This document shows positions 25,158 to 33,348 of a stretch of 56,100 nt of DNA, one piece after another. How positions within the stretch are numbered: position 1 is the first letter of the stretch; each line of letters starts with the position of its first letter. The stretch comes from Phytopseudomonas dryadis. GTDB taxonomy: Bacteria; Pseudomonadota; Gammaproteobacteria; Pseudomonadales; Pseudomonadaceae. The stretch lies in assembly GCF_004327355.1 (NCBI RefSeq), contig NZ_QJUM01000037.1, positions 1 to 56,100 of the forward strand, read 5' to 3'. Both the position numbers and the translations under genes were made by a program. The notes under the pieces were generated by a model. That model had not been told where the DNA came from, did not search any database, and saw only the letters and a program-made list of their open reading frames with translations.

Positions 25158-26143
25158 GGTTCGAGGGTCTCCAGCCAGGCGGCGATGGCTTGCAGCTGTT
25201 CGGCGTCGACATCGTCGGTCAGCGGCATGCCGCTGCCCGGTTTCAGGCGCTGGTGCTCGCGCAGCCAGGTGAGCGTGGCGCCGGGGGCGTTGGCTAGTAC
25301 GCCGCTGCCCAGGTTGCGCCGGCTGCCCAGGTCGCTGAGATCCGGCGCGCGCGTACCTGCGCTGACGCCCGCCACGCGGTGACAACTGCCGCAGTAGCTG
25401 GCGAAGGTCTCGCCGGCAGCGCCGGACAGGGCCTCGATCCGCGGTTCCCGGCGGGCATCGAGCCAGGCGCCGAAGTCCTCTTCGGCATGGGCCTGCACGT
25501 CGAGAATCATGTTGCTGTGCTGGGTGCCGCAGAATTCCGAGCATTGCCCGCGGAAGATCCCCGGCTCGTCCGCCTGCAGGCGGATGGTGTTGTGGCGGCC
25601 GGGAATCATGTCGATCTTGCCGCCCAGGCGGGGCACCCAGAACGAGTGGATCACGTCGGCGCTGCTGACGCTCAGGTCCACCGGGCGGCCAGCCGGCAGG
25701 TGCAACTGGTTGGCGGTGACCACGCCGCTGTCGGGGTAGCGCACTTCCCACCACCACTGGTGGCCGATGACCTCGATGCGCAGCGGCTGTTCGCCGATCA
25801 GCGGCAGGGGCAGCATGCGCTGGCCCACGGGAATGCCGAACAGCAACAGCAGCACGATGCTCAGCGAGGGCAGGACGATGCCCCCGCCGATCAGCCAGCG
25901 GCGTTGAATCCGGCGCGCCTGTTCGGCATCGAAATCACGTGGCCTGCGGTGCAGGGCGTAGATCCACAGAGCGCTGACCGCGACCAGCACCAGACCGAAG
26001 AAACCGCACATGGCCCACCACAGCAGCGCCACATCGCGGGCCATGGGGCCGGCCGGGGCGAGGGTGGACTGGGCGCCGTCGCAGGCAGATATAAACGGAA
26101 CTGCCAGCGTCAGCGCGGTCAACTTGCTTAACCACCCATTCAA
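25154..26143 (-). CDS. coxB: Cytochrome c oxidase subunit II with fused cytochrome c (lipoprotein)
   Basis: Electron-entry subunit of a caa3 oxidase, 329 residues from a TTG start. A lipoprotein signal ends in FISAC (Cys21), and two membrane helices follow (ALLWWAMCGFFGLVLVAVSA; GGGIVLPSLSIVLLLLFGIP). The cupredoxin domain has HSFWVPRLGGKIDMIPG and the CuA site CSEFCGTQHSNM. A C-terminal cytochrome c has CGSCH and a distal Met in GSGMPL. No ATG exists between the upstream gene and the signal peptide. TTG at 26143 is chosen because the signal peptide starts there and GTGGAA lies a few bases upstream. Only 18 bp separate it from the divergent gene at 26162, so its promoter must lie inside that gene. 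Confidence 0.88.
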   Translation of the reverse strand: MNGWLSKLTALTLAVPFISACDGAQSTLAPAGPMARDVALLWWAMCGFFGLVLVAVSALWIYALHRRPRDFDAEQARRIQRRWLIGGGIVLPSLSIVLLLLFGIPVGQRMLPLPLIGEQPLRIEVIGHQWWWEVRYPDSGVVTANQLHLPAGRPVDLSVSSADVIHSFWVPRLGGKIDMIPGRHNTIRLQADEPGIFRGQCSEFCGTQHSNMILDVQAHAEEDFGAWLDARREPRIEALSGAAGETFASYCGSCHRVAGVSAGTRAPDLSDLGSRRNLGSGVLANAPGATLTWLREHQRLKPGSGMPLTDDVDAEQLQAIAAWLETLEP

Positions 26144-26161
26144 CGTTCCACGGAGGCCGCC

Positions 26162-26620
26162 ATGGCTGAACAACAGGAATCCATCGTCAGCCGTGCCGCG
26201 ATCGCCGGCCACCCACTGCACCCGATGATGATCCACTTTCCCGTGGCGGCCTTGCTCGGCCTGGTCGCCACCGATTTCGCCTACTTCTGGAGCGCCGATG
26301 AGTTCTGGGCCCGGGCCAGCCTGTGGCTGGCCGGCGTCGGCGCCCTGGGTGGCTGGGTGGCGAGCATCGCCGGCATGATCGACCTGCTCGGCGTGCGCGA
26401 AATCCGCCAGAAGATCAGCGCCTGGTGCCATGCCATCATCGCCGTGATGATGCTGTCCCTGGCGTCGCTGAACTGGCTGCTGCGCTATCGCCATGGCGAC
26501 CAGGGCCTGGAGCTGTGGGCCTTCTACCTGTCCGTGCTCACGGCAGGCCTGATCGCCATCGCGGCCTACCTGGGCGGGCGCCTGGTCTACGAACACGCGG
26601 TCGGTGTCGACATCGACTGA
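26162..26620 (+). CDS. DUF2231 membrane protein
   Basis: Protein of 152 residues with about four membrane segments. The DUF2231 hallmark GHPLHPMMIHFPVAALLGLV is near the N-terminus, and RHGDQGLELWAFYLSVLTAG is in the C-terminal half. It is divergent from coxB with 18 bp between starts, and GGAGG at 26152-26156 acts as its ribosome-binding site. DUF2231 proteins often lie near oxidase or cytochrome genes, but their function is not established. Confidence 0.88.
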   Translation: MAEQQESIVSRAAIAGHPLHPMMIHFPVAALLGLVATDFAYFWSADEFWARASLWLAGVGALGGWVASIAGMIDLLGVREIRQKISAWCHAIIAVMMLSLASLNWLLRYRHGDQGLELWAFYLSVLTAGLIAIAAYLGGRLVYEHAVGVDID

Positions 26621-26671
26621 GTGAGAGAGGGAATGTCGCCCGGCGGCATTCATGGACATTGGACTCCTTGA

Positions 26672-27085
26672 TCAGAACGGCTTGGCCAGTACCAGCCACA
26701 GGGTGATGGCGATCATGCCGACGATCAGCGTGCCGAGGCCGGCACAGGCGCCGCCCATGGCCGGGCGGGGCGTACGTTCGCCACGCAGGATGAGCAGGCC
26801 GCACAGGCCATGGCAGATGACCAGCGCCGCCACCGAGGTCAGCTTGAGGATCAGCCAGATGCCGACGGTGTCGTCGCGCAGGAACAGGACGGTGCCGCTG
26901 CCGATGGCGACGATGGCCGCTGGCGTGGCGATCAGGTTGAACAGCGTGCGGATCAGTTCGCCGTGCTGGCGCAGCGACGAGGCCGCGCTTCGCCGTCCGC
27001 CCGCGGCGATCAGCGCCGGCAGATAGAGCAGGGCACCGCACCAGCCGATCAGGGCGATGAAATGCAGCAGTTTCAACAGTGGCAT
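26672..27085 (-). CDS. CopD/HemJ-like membrane protein
   Basis: Protein of 137 residues with four hydrophobic segments. LLKLLHFIALIGWCGALLYL and LILKLTSVAALVICHGLCGL resemble the His-containing helices of the CopD domain and of HemJ, the protoporphyrinogen oxidase. The ATG at 27085 is chosen; a TTG one codon earlier is also possible. It converges with the DUF2231 gene 52 bp away. A HemJ-type role in haem supply would suit the neighbouring oxidase, but the sequence is too short and divergent to assign this. Confidence 0.75.
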   Translation of the reverse strand: MPLLKLLHFIALIGWCGALLYLPALIAAGGRRSAASSLRQHGELIRTLFNLIATPAAIVAIGSGTVLFLRDDTVGIWLILKLTSVAALVICHGLCGLLILRGERTPRPAMGGACAGLGTLIVGMIAITLWLVLAKPF

Positions 27086-27155
27086 CAATGCCCTCCATTG
27101 CCAGTTGTCCCCCTGGGGCTGTGCGTGTGACTGCTCGGCCGAAGGCGCGGTTCGA

Positions 27156-27213
27156 CCTTTTCGCGCACATGGCGAGGGGCCGCTGGCGGTGAGCGCGGCT
27201 GTGCGCGGAAAGG
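27156..27213. repeat. Inverted repeat between the CopD-like and TetR genes
   Basis: CCTTTTCGCGCACA (27156-27169) is inverted at 27200-27213 (TGTGCGCGGAAAGG) with one mismatch and a 30-base loop. The rest of the 231-bp gap shows no other feature. Confidence 0.5.
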
Positions 27214-27316
27214 CCTCCAGAGCCCGTGAAACGGGGCACCGGCGAGCCGGGATGGACAGGCGGGCGACCCCTGGTGGCGCAGCGGGGCGCGGCTGGTTAT
27301 GTCACTGAATGTGTGG

Positions 27317-27961
27317 TCAGGCGCCGCTGACCTGTTGCGAGGCTTCGCCCTGGTGTTCCTGGACGCCGCAGCCGGTGATCACCATGCGGGTGATGGTGTC
27401 GATGGCCGCTTCATAGTCGGCATCGTTGAGCCTGGCCTTGCCGGTGACATTGGCGATCTGCCAATCGAAGTCGGCGTAGGTCTGGGTCGCGGCCCAGATG
27501 CTGAACAGCAGGTGGTGGGGGTCCACGGGGGCCATCAGGCCCTGCTCGATCCAGCGTTGAATGCACGACACGTTGTGCCGGGCCTGGGCATTGAGTTGCT
27601 CGCTCTGGGTCGCGCTCAGGTGTGGCGCGCCATGCATGATCTCGCTGGCGAATACCTTGGAGGCCGCCGGCAGATCCCGGGAAATGCGAATCTTCGAGCG
27701 GATGTAGCCGCGCAGCACATCGGCCGGATGCCCGGCCTGGTTGAACGGCGCGGAGGCGGCGAGCAGGGGTTCGATGATGCTTTCCAGCACCTCGCGGTAG
27801 AGGTTTTCCTTGGACTTGAAATAGTAATAGACATTGGGCTTGGGCAGGCCGGCCCTGGCTGCGATGTCGCTGGTCTTGCTGGCGGCGAAGCCCTTGCTGG
27901 CGAACTCCTCGCTGGCCGCTTGCAGAATCAGTGCCTGGTTGCGTTCGCGGATACTGCTCAT
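27317..27961 (-). CDS. TetR family regulator, RutR-like
   Basis: Repressor-type regulator of 214 residues. The N-terminal TetR HTH is EEFASKGFAASKTSDIAARA, then GLPKPNVYYYFKSKENLYRE. The C-terminal domain resembles the RutR/YcdC group (SKVFASEIMHGAPHL, then IWAATQTYADFDWQI). RutR controls pyrimidine use in E. coli, and close relatives in Pseudomonas often sit beside pyrimidine or purine genes. The ATG at 27961 gives the family N-terminus; the frame is open a little further upstream. Its targets cannot be read from the window. Confidence 0.88.
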   Translation of the reverse strand: MSSIRERNQALILQAASEEFASKGFAASKTSDIAARAGLPKPNVYYYFKSKENLYREVLESIIEPLLAASAPFNQAGHPADVLRGYIRSKIRISRDLPAASKVFASEIMHGAPHLSATQSEQLNAQARHNVSCIQRWIEQGLMAPVDPHHLLFSIWAATQTYADFDWQIANVTGKARLNDADYEAAIDTITRMVITGCGVQEHQGEASQQVSGA

Positions 27962-28187
27962 GGGCTGGGTTCGTGTGCTGTTTGCCGGGCGCCCGGGCGG
28001 GCCAGGACAGGGCATGGTAGCATTGGCTTCAGGACTGGCTCAAATCGAAGCGCCCCGCCTCCTCTGGCCTGGCTTGCGCTTCGCTGGCGACGTTGGCCGC
28101 GTCGCGTCGCTTCGGTCGCGGGCAGCATCGCCGCAGCGATCCCCACATGCACAGCTTGGCTCGCCAGTGAGCCGGGAGAAGCGTTCC

Positions 28188-29183
28188 ATGCACGATACGC
28201 AGTTGGTCGACCCGTTCGGCCGACGCATCACCTACCTGCGGCTCTCGGTGACCGATCGCTGTGATTTTCGCTGCACCTATTGCATGAGCGAAGACATGGT
28301 GTTTACCCCGCGGGCGCAGATCCTCACCCTCGAGGAGCTGTACAGCGTCGCCGATGCCTTCATCGGCCTGGGGGTCAAACGTATCCGTATCACCGGCGGC
28401 GAGCCGCTGGTGCGCAAGAACCTGCTCAGCCTGTTGCAGCGCCTCGGCGCGCGCAGCGAACTGGAAGATCTGGCGATCACCACCAACGGCTCGCAACTGC
28501 ACGAGATGGCCGCCGACCTGCGTGCGGCCGGGGTGCGCCGGCTCAACGTCAGCATCGATTCCCTGCGCCGCGAGCGTTTCGCCGCCTTCACCCGCCGCGA
28601 CAAGCTCGATCAGGTGCTGGCCGGCATCGATGCCGCGTTGGCCGCGGGCTTCGAGCGGATCAAGCTGAATACCGTGGTCCAGACCGGACGCAATGACGAC
28701 GAAGTGCTCGAACTGGTCGAGTATGCCGTCGCCCGTGGCCTGGACGTCAGCTTCATCGAAGAGATGCCGCTGGGCAACATCACCAGTCATCGGCGCGAGC
28801 AGACCTTCTGTTCCAGCGATGTGGTGCGTGCGCGTATCGAAGCGCGTTATCCGCTGGTGCGCAGCAGCCATGTCACGGGCGGCCCGTCGCGTTACTGGCA
28901 GGTGGCGGGGAGTGGCAGCCGGGTGGGCTTCATTTCGCCCCACAGCCACAACTTCTGTGGCGACTGCAACCGGGTGCGGGTGACGGCCGAAGGCAAGCTG
29001 GTGCTGTGCCTGGGGCACGACAATGCGCTGGATCTGCGGGCCCTGATGCGGGCCCACCCCGGCGATGGCGAGCGCCTGCGCAACGCGCTGCTCAAGGCCT
29101 TGCAGCTCAAGCCCGAGCGTCATCACTTCGACGCCGACGAGCAGGTGCAGGTGATCCGCTTCATGAGCATGACCGGCGGCTGA
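28188..29183 (+). CDS. moaA: GTP 3',8-cyclase MoaA
   Basis: Radical-SAM enzyme for the first step of molybdenum cofactor synthesis, turning GTP into 3',8-cyclo-7,8-dihydro-GTP, 331 residues. The first iron-sulfur site is C25-x3-C29-x2-C32 in VTDRCDFRCTYCMSED. The second, C-terminal cluster is in FCGDCNRVRVTAEGKLVLCL. The SAM motif is RITGGEPLVRKN, and the C-terminus ends in MSMTGG, the GG tail required for activity. The ATG at 28188 follows CGGGAGAAG. Mo cofactor is needed by the xanthine dehydrogenase encoded 10 kb downstream, so its place near the purine block makes sense. Confidence 0.95.
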   Translation: MHDTQLVDPFGRRITYLRLSVTDRCDFRCTYCMSEDMVFTPRAQILTLEELYSVADAFIGLGVKRIRITGGEPLVRKNLLSLLQRLGARSELEDLAITTNGSQLHEMAADLRAAGVRRLNVSIDSLRRERFAAFTRRDKLDQVLAGIDAALAAGFERIKLNTVVQTGRNDDEVLELVEYAVARGLDVSFIEEMPLGNITSHRREQTFCSSDVVRARIEARYPLVRSSHVTGGPSRYWQVAGSGSRVGFISPHSHNFCGDCNRVRVTAEGKLVLCLGHDNALDLRALMRAHPGDGERLRNALLKALQLKPERHHFDADEQVQVIRFMSMTGG

Positions 29184-29390
29184 GCATCTGGCGCGATCAA
29201 GGCCTCCCCGGTCAGGCGACGAGTGGCGGCGGCCCAGGCGTGGCAAGTCTTTTTCGTTGTTTCTCAGGCCGTTCCGCTCGCCTGCCGGCGATAAACTTCC
29301 TGAACCTCCTCGACAGCGCTCCACTCCACTCAAGGGCACGGCACCTGCCTGCATGGTGCCCCTTTGGTAAATGCGATAGAGGACTATCCA

Positions 29391-29840
29391 GTGGATAACA
29401 AAGACGTCATTTCGGTACTCAACGACCTGATCGAAACCAGCAAGGATGGCGAGAAAGGCTTCCAGGAGTGCGCCGAGGATGTGAAGAACCCGCGTCTGAA
29501 AAGCTTCTTCGTGCAGCACGCCCAGGATTGCGCCGGTGCCGCCGCCGAACTGCAGCAACTGGTGCGTTCCCTGGGCGGCGATCCGGAAACCAGCTCCAGC
29601 GTTGCTGGCGCACTGCACCGCGGCTGGGTCGACTTCAAGAGCCTGATCACCGGCAAGGACGACGAAGCCATCCTCAACGAATGCGAGCGCGGTGAAGACG
29701 TGGCCCTGAAGAACTATCGCAAGGCCCTGGAGAAAGACCTGCCGGCCAACGTGCGCAGCGTGCTGGAAACCCAGCTGCAAGGCGTGCAGCGCAACCACGA
29801 CCAGGTCAAGGCGCTACGCGATACCGCTCGCGCCAACTGA
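29391..29840 (+). CDS. PA2169-type four-helix-bundle protein (DUF2383)
   Basis: Protein of 149 residues from a GTG start, helical throughout and without membrane segments. It starts DNKDVISVLNDLIETSKDGE and contains GFQECAEDVKNPRLKSFFVQ and ALHRGWVDFKSLITGKDDEA, typical of the DUF2383/PA2169 family. AGAGGAC lies six bases before the GTG. An ATG at 29364 in the same frame has no ribosome-binding site. The family is ferritin-like in fold and often stress or stationary-phase related; its function is not known. Confidence 0.85.
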   Translation: MDNKDVISVLNDLIETSKDGEKGFQECAEDVKNPRLKSFFVQHAQDCAGAAAELQQLVRSLGGDPETSSSVAGALHRGWVDFKSLITGKDDEAILNECERGEDVALKNYRKALEKDLPANVRSVLETQLQGVQRNHDQVKALRDTARAN

Positions 29841-29861
29841 GTCAGCGCTACACCCCGTCCG

Positions 29862-29888
29862 GAAGGGATGCTGAACAAGCATCCCTTC
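29862..29888. terminator. Bidirectional terminator hairpin
   Basis: GAAGGGATGCT, loop GAACA, AGCATCCCTTC: a perfect 11-bp stem between the convergent PA2169-type and puuD genes. The T-rich end is short (TTCTTGC). Confidence 0.7.
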
Positions 29889-29905
29889 TTGCATTGCGGG
29901 ATACC

Positions 29906-31195
29906 TCATTCGATCTTCGCCCCGGCCGCTATCCAGGCGCCGATCAGGTCGCGCTCCGCCTGGGTCATCTGGGTGATATTGCCCAGCGGCATGATCACCG
30001 AATCCACCGATTGCGCCTTGATCTTGGCCGCCTGTTGCTGCATCTGCTGCGGCGTGTCGAGCACGAAGCCCAGCGGCGCGACACTGAACAGCGGGCTGCT
30101 CGGCGTGGCCGAATGGCAGACCGTGCAGCGCTCGTGAAGCACCTTCTCCACCGCCGCGAAGCTTGCCGTCGCGGGTGCTGAAGGCGCCGGCTCGGCTGCT
30201 GTTTCCGCGGGCTGTTGGCGTTCGATCGGTTTGCCCGGCAGGCCTGTCGCCGGCACCGGTGCGTAGGTGATGGCAGGCGCCTTGCCCGGCGCTTCGCTTC
30301 GCGTGCTCGGGCCGCTGACGAAGGCCAGGCAGAGCATGCCCAGGGCGGCGGCGGGCAGGGCCCAGGCGAAGCGGTTGCTCTGGTGGCGGGTGTTGAAATA
30401 GTGCCGCACCAGCACGGCGAACAGGGCGATGCCGGCGAGGATCAGCCAGTTGTAGCGGCTGCCGTAGGTGCTGGGGAAATGGTTGCTGATCATGATGAAC
30501 AGCACCGGCAGGGTGAAATAGTTATTGTGCCGCGAGCGCATCAGGCCCTTGGCCGGCAGCGACGGATCGGGGGCGGTGTTCTGTTCGATGGCCCTGACCA
30601 GGGCGCGCTGGGCCGGCATGATGATGCGCAGCACATTGCCGACCATCAGGGTGCCGATGATGGCGCCGACATGGATATAGGCGCCGCGCCCGCTGAACAC
30701 CTGGTTCAGGGCGTAGGCGGCGGCCACCAGCAGCAGGAACAGCACCAGGCCGAGCAGGGCCGGGCGTTCGCCCAGCGGCGAATCGCAGAGCACGTCGTAG
30801 ACGAACCAGCCGACGATCAGCGAGCCGATGCCCAGGGTGATGGCCACGCCAGGGGTCAGGCCGCTGCCCGGGGCGATCAGGTACAGCGACGGGTTGAGGT
30901 AGTACACCACGGTGAGCAGGGCGACGCCCGAGAGCCAGGTGGAATAGGCCTCCCATTTGAACCAGTGCAGCTTCTCCGGCATTTTCTCCGGCGCCAGCTT
31001 GTACTTTTCCAGGTGGTAGATGCCGCCACCGTGAATCGCCCACAGATCGCCGGACAGGCCCTCGCGCGGGTTGCGTCGATCCAGGTGGTTTTCCAGCCAG
31101 ACGAAATAGAACGAAGCGCCGATCCAGGCGATACCGACGATCATGTGAATCCAGCGGATGATCAGGTTCAGCCACTCGGTCAGGTGTGCTTCCAC
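29906..31195 (-). CDS. puuD: Urate hydroxylase PuuD (membrane-bound, cytochrome c fused)
   Basis: Oxidises urate to 5-hydroxyisourate, 429 residues. The N-terminus is an eight- or nine-helix urate oxidase domain with WLNLIIRWIHMIVGIAWIGA, IHGGGIYHLEKYKLAPEKMP and LHWFKWEAYSTWLSGVALL. A Pro/Ala-rich linker leads to a C-terminal cytochrome c domain with CTVCH (357-361) and a distal Met in SVIMPLGN. Electrons therefore go to the respiratory chain instead of producing peroxide. It is the last gene of the puuE-uraD-alc-allA-puuD operon and the counterpart of PA1513. Confidence 0.93.
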   Translation of the reverse strand: MEAHLTEWLNLIIRWIHMIVGIAWIGASFYFVWLENHLDRRNPREGLSGDLWAIHGGGIYHLEKYKLAPEKMPEKLHWFKWEAYSTWLSGVALLTVVYYLNPSLYLIAPGSGLTPGVAITLGIGSLIVGWFVYDVLCDSPLGERPALLGLVLFLLLVAAAYALNQVFSGRGAYIHVGAIIGTLMVGNVLRIIMPAQRALVRAIEQNTAPDPSLPAKGLMRSRHNNYFTLPVLFIMISNHFPSTYGSRYNWLILAGIALFAVLVRHYFNTRHQSNRFAWALPAAALGMLCLAFVSGPSTRSEAPGKAPAITYAPVPATGLPGKPIERQQPAETAAEPAPSAPATASFAAVEKVLHERCTVCHSATPSSPLFSVAPLGFVLDTPQQMQQQAAKIKAQSVDSVIMPLGNITQMTQAERDLIGAWIAAGAKIE

Positions 31196-31232
31196 GGCAG
31201 TTACCTCATTGCACCGCGCAGGCGCTCGTCAC

Positions 31233-31739
31233 TCAGGCTTGGTTCGGGTCGAGAAGCAGGCGCTGCGTCTCGTCGAAGAAATATTCGTCGCAGTTGTCGC
31301 CCGCGCCGCGGCGGTCGACCACCAGGAACTCGTCCTGCGCCTGCAGGGCCAGGATCGGGTGGTGCCACACGCCGCGGTGATAGTTGACGCCCTGCCGGCC
31401 ATCGCTGCGGAAGGCGCGCGCCTGCTGCGGGTCCGGCGTGTCGCCGGGCGGCGCGACCAGGATCAGGAAGGGATGGCCGAGCAGCGGCATGAAGGCCTGG
31501 CTGCCCAGCGGGTGGCGTTCGAGCATGCATACCGTCAGCGGCATCGGCAGGCCCTGGGCGACGAAGATGCTGATGATCGCCTGATCCTCCGGCGCACTGG
31601 TCTGTACGCTGGCCAGTTGGTGATAGCGGCGGGTGGAGCCGTTGTTGATCAGGAAGAAATCGCGGCCCTGGCTTTCGATGACGTCACCGAAGGGGGCGAA
31701 GGCTGCCTGGGTCAGGGGTTCTATCTTCAGGGTGCGCAT
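31233..31739 (-). CDS. allA: Ureidoglycolate lyase AllA
   Basis: Cupin enzyme splitting ureidoglycolate into glyoxylate and urea, 168 residues, the family length. Markers are MRTLKIEPLTQAAFAPFGDV, INNGSTRRYHQL and YHRGVWHHPILALQAQDEFL, which holds the catalytic cupin motif. It lies 37 bp before puuD and 66 bp after the allantoicase gene, in the purine degradation operon. Confidence 0.95.
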   Translation of the reverse strand: MRTLKIEPLTQAAFAPFGDVIESQGRDFFLINNGSTRRYHQLASVQTSAPEDQAIISIFVAQGLPMPLTVCMLERHPLGSQAFMPLLGHPFLILVAPPGDTPDPQQARAFRSDGRQGVNYHRGVWHHPILALQAQDEFLVVDRRGAGDNCDEYFFDETQRLLLDPNQA

Positions 31740-31805
31740 GGCTGCTCTGTCTGTCTGGTTATGGCCGCCCCGCCTCGCTGAGGAGGGCGATCCGCTTGGG
31801 GTGCT

Positions 31806-32801
31806 CTAGCGCGCGACCTTGCCGAACAGGCGCAGGCGGCTGACTCCGCCATCGGGGAAGACGTTCAGGCGCACATGGGTGATCGGGCCGAGGCGGGCGA
31901 TCTGCCCGGCGAATTCATGCTCGGCGTGCATCGACAGCTTCTGGCTGGGCAGTAGTTCGCGCCAGAACAGGCTCTGGGTTTCGATCTGGGCATCGGTGCC
32001 GCCCTTGACGAACGCCGCCTGGATCGAGCAACTGTCCGGGTAGTTGCCCTTGAAGTGCAGGGTGTCGACGACGATGCGCTCGATTTCCCCCGGGTGGCCC
32101 AGGGCGATGATCACCCAGTCGTTGCCGGGGGTGCGCCGGCGTGCGGTTTCCCAGCCGTCGCCCATGTTCACCCCGCGGCCCGGGTTGAGCAGGTTGCCCA
32201 TGTGCCCGTAGTGCTGGTCGGAGCAGGCCAGGGCACGACCGCCATTCAGGGCGGCGGCCAGGTCGAGCGATTCGTCGGCGGTGACCGTCGCCCAGTCGCG
32301 ATAGGGAATGCCGTGCACGCGCAGGCGCGCGACGCCGCCATCGGGGTAGATGTTGAAACGCAGATGGCTGAACGGACGCGCATCGTCGATGGCGTGGTAG
32401 TGATGGCTGTCGCCCTGCAGCGCCACGGCGGGCAGGATCTCGATCCACTCGCTGGTGTCGTCGGGGTCGCCGTCGGCGACGAAGCAGGCTTCCAGGGACG
32501 CCGAAGGCGGGTAGTTGCCGGTGAAGTGGCTGGTGTCGATGTCCACGCCCTTGATCGAGCCCGGCACGCCCAGGCGGATCACCGCGCTGTCGTAGCCCTC
32601 GAAGCGCTTGCGCCGCGACTCCCAGCCGTCCATCCATTTGCCGTTGTCGTCGAATACGCCTTCCTTCCATACCGCCGCCGTCGGCTGGAACAGGCGGTTG
32701 ACATCGGCGAACCAGTCGTCGGTCACGGACAGCGCCCGTGTGCCCAGGCGGGCATCGGCGAGGTTGACGTATTTCAGAAAGGGAGCGGCGTATGCGGTCA
32801 T
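31806..32801 (-). CDS. alc: Allantoicase
   Basis: Hydrolyses allantoate to ureidoglycolate and urea, 331 residues. It has two allantoicase repeats: VPGSIKGVDIDTSHFTGNYP in the first half and PGEIERIVVDTLHFKGNYPD in the second, both beta-jelly-roll modules. Further marks are HLRFNIYPDGGVARLRVHG and HVRLNVFPDGGVSRLRLFGK. It lies 31 bp downstream of uraD in the operon. Confidence 0.96.
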   Translation of the reverse strand: MTAYAAPFLKYVNLADARLGTRALSVTDDWFADVNRLFQPTAAVWKEGVFDDNGKWMDGWESRRKRFEGYDSAVIRLGVPGSIKGVDIDTSHFTGNYPPSASLEACFVADGDPDDTSEWIEILPAVALQGDSHHYHAIDDARPFSHLRFNIYPDGGVARLRVHGIPYRDWATVTADESLDLAAALNGGRALACSDQHYGHMGNLLNPGRGVNMGDGWETARRRTPGNDWVIIALGHPGEIERIVVDTLHFKGNYPDSCSIQAAFVKGGTDAQIETQSLFWRELLPSQKLSMHAEHEFAGQIARLGPITHVRLNVFPDGGVSRLRLFGKVAR

Positions 32802-32832
32802 GGAAACGGCCTTGCTGGAAGTGGGTGAGGGC

Positions 32833-33348
32833 TCACAGAGCCTGCAGGCGGAACAGGGCGATCCGGTTGATTTCGCCCAGGGCGCGGGCGAATTCCTGTT
32901 CCTCGGTGTTGTGCAGGCGTTCTTCGAAGGCCGCCAGAATGCGTTTTCGGTCGCTGCCTTTCACCGCCATGATGAAGGGAAAGCCGAAGCGCTGTCTGTA
33001 GGCCTGGTTGAGTGCGGTGAAGCGGGCGTACTCCTCGGCGGAGCAGGCATCGATGCCGGCCCCGGCCTGCTCGGCGCTGCTGGCGGCGGTGAGCTGGCCG
33101 GCCAGGGCCGCCTTGCCGGCCAGGTCCGGGTGCGCCTGGATCAGTGCCAGTTGCCGCGCGCGATCCGCCCCCAGCATCTGGGCGCACATGCGCTGGTGCA
33201 GGGCCTCGATATCGTCCGGTATCGCGCCGCTGGCCTGATCGAAGGTCTGCTCGGCGATCCAGGGCGAGTGTTCGTAGATGTCGGCGAAGGCCTCGATGAA
33301 GGCCGTGCGTTCCAGCTGCGACGGGGTCAGGCTCTGGAAGCGGCTCAT
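32833..33348 (-). CDS. uraD: OHCU decarboxylase UraD
   Basis: Converts 2-oxo-4-hydroxy-4-carboxy-5-ureidoimidazoline to S-allantoin, 171 residues. Markers are FIEAFADIYEHSPWIAEQTF, LIQAHPDLAGKAAL and FGFPFIMAVKGSDRKRILAA. The C-terminal QEFARALGEINRIALFRLQ is conserved in bacterial forms. Its ATG at 33348 overlaps the puuE stop (ATGA), so the two are coupled; the open frame extends upstream without support. Confidence 0.95.
   Translation of the reverse strand: MSRFQSLTPSQLERTAFIEAFADIYEHSPWIAEQTFDQASGAIPDDIEALHQRMCAQMLGADRARQLALIQAHPDLAGKAALAGQLTAASSAEQAGAGIDACSAEEYARFTALNQAYRQRFGFPFIMAVKGSDRKRILAAFEERLHNTEEQEFARALGEINRIALFRLQAL

Noticed and set aside
29364..29390. ATG start for the PA2169-type protein
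   Set aside because: There is no ribosome-binding site. The GTG at 29391 is preceded by AGAGGAC and gives the family N-terminus.
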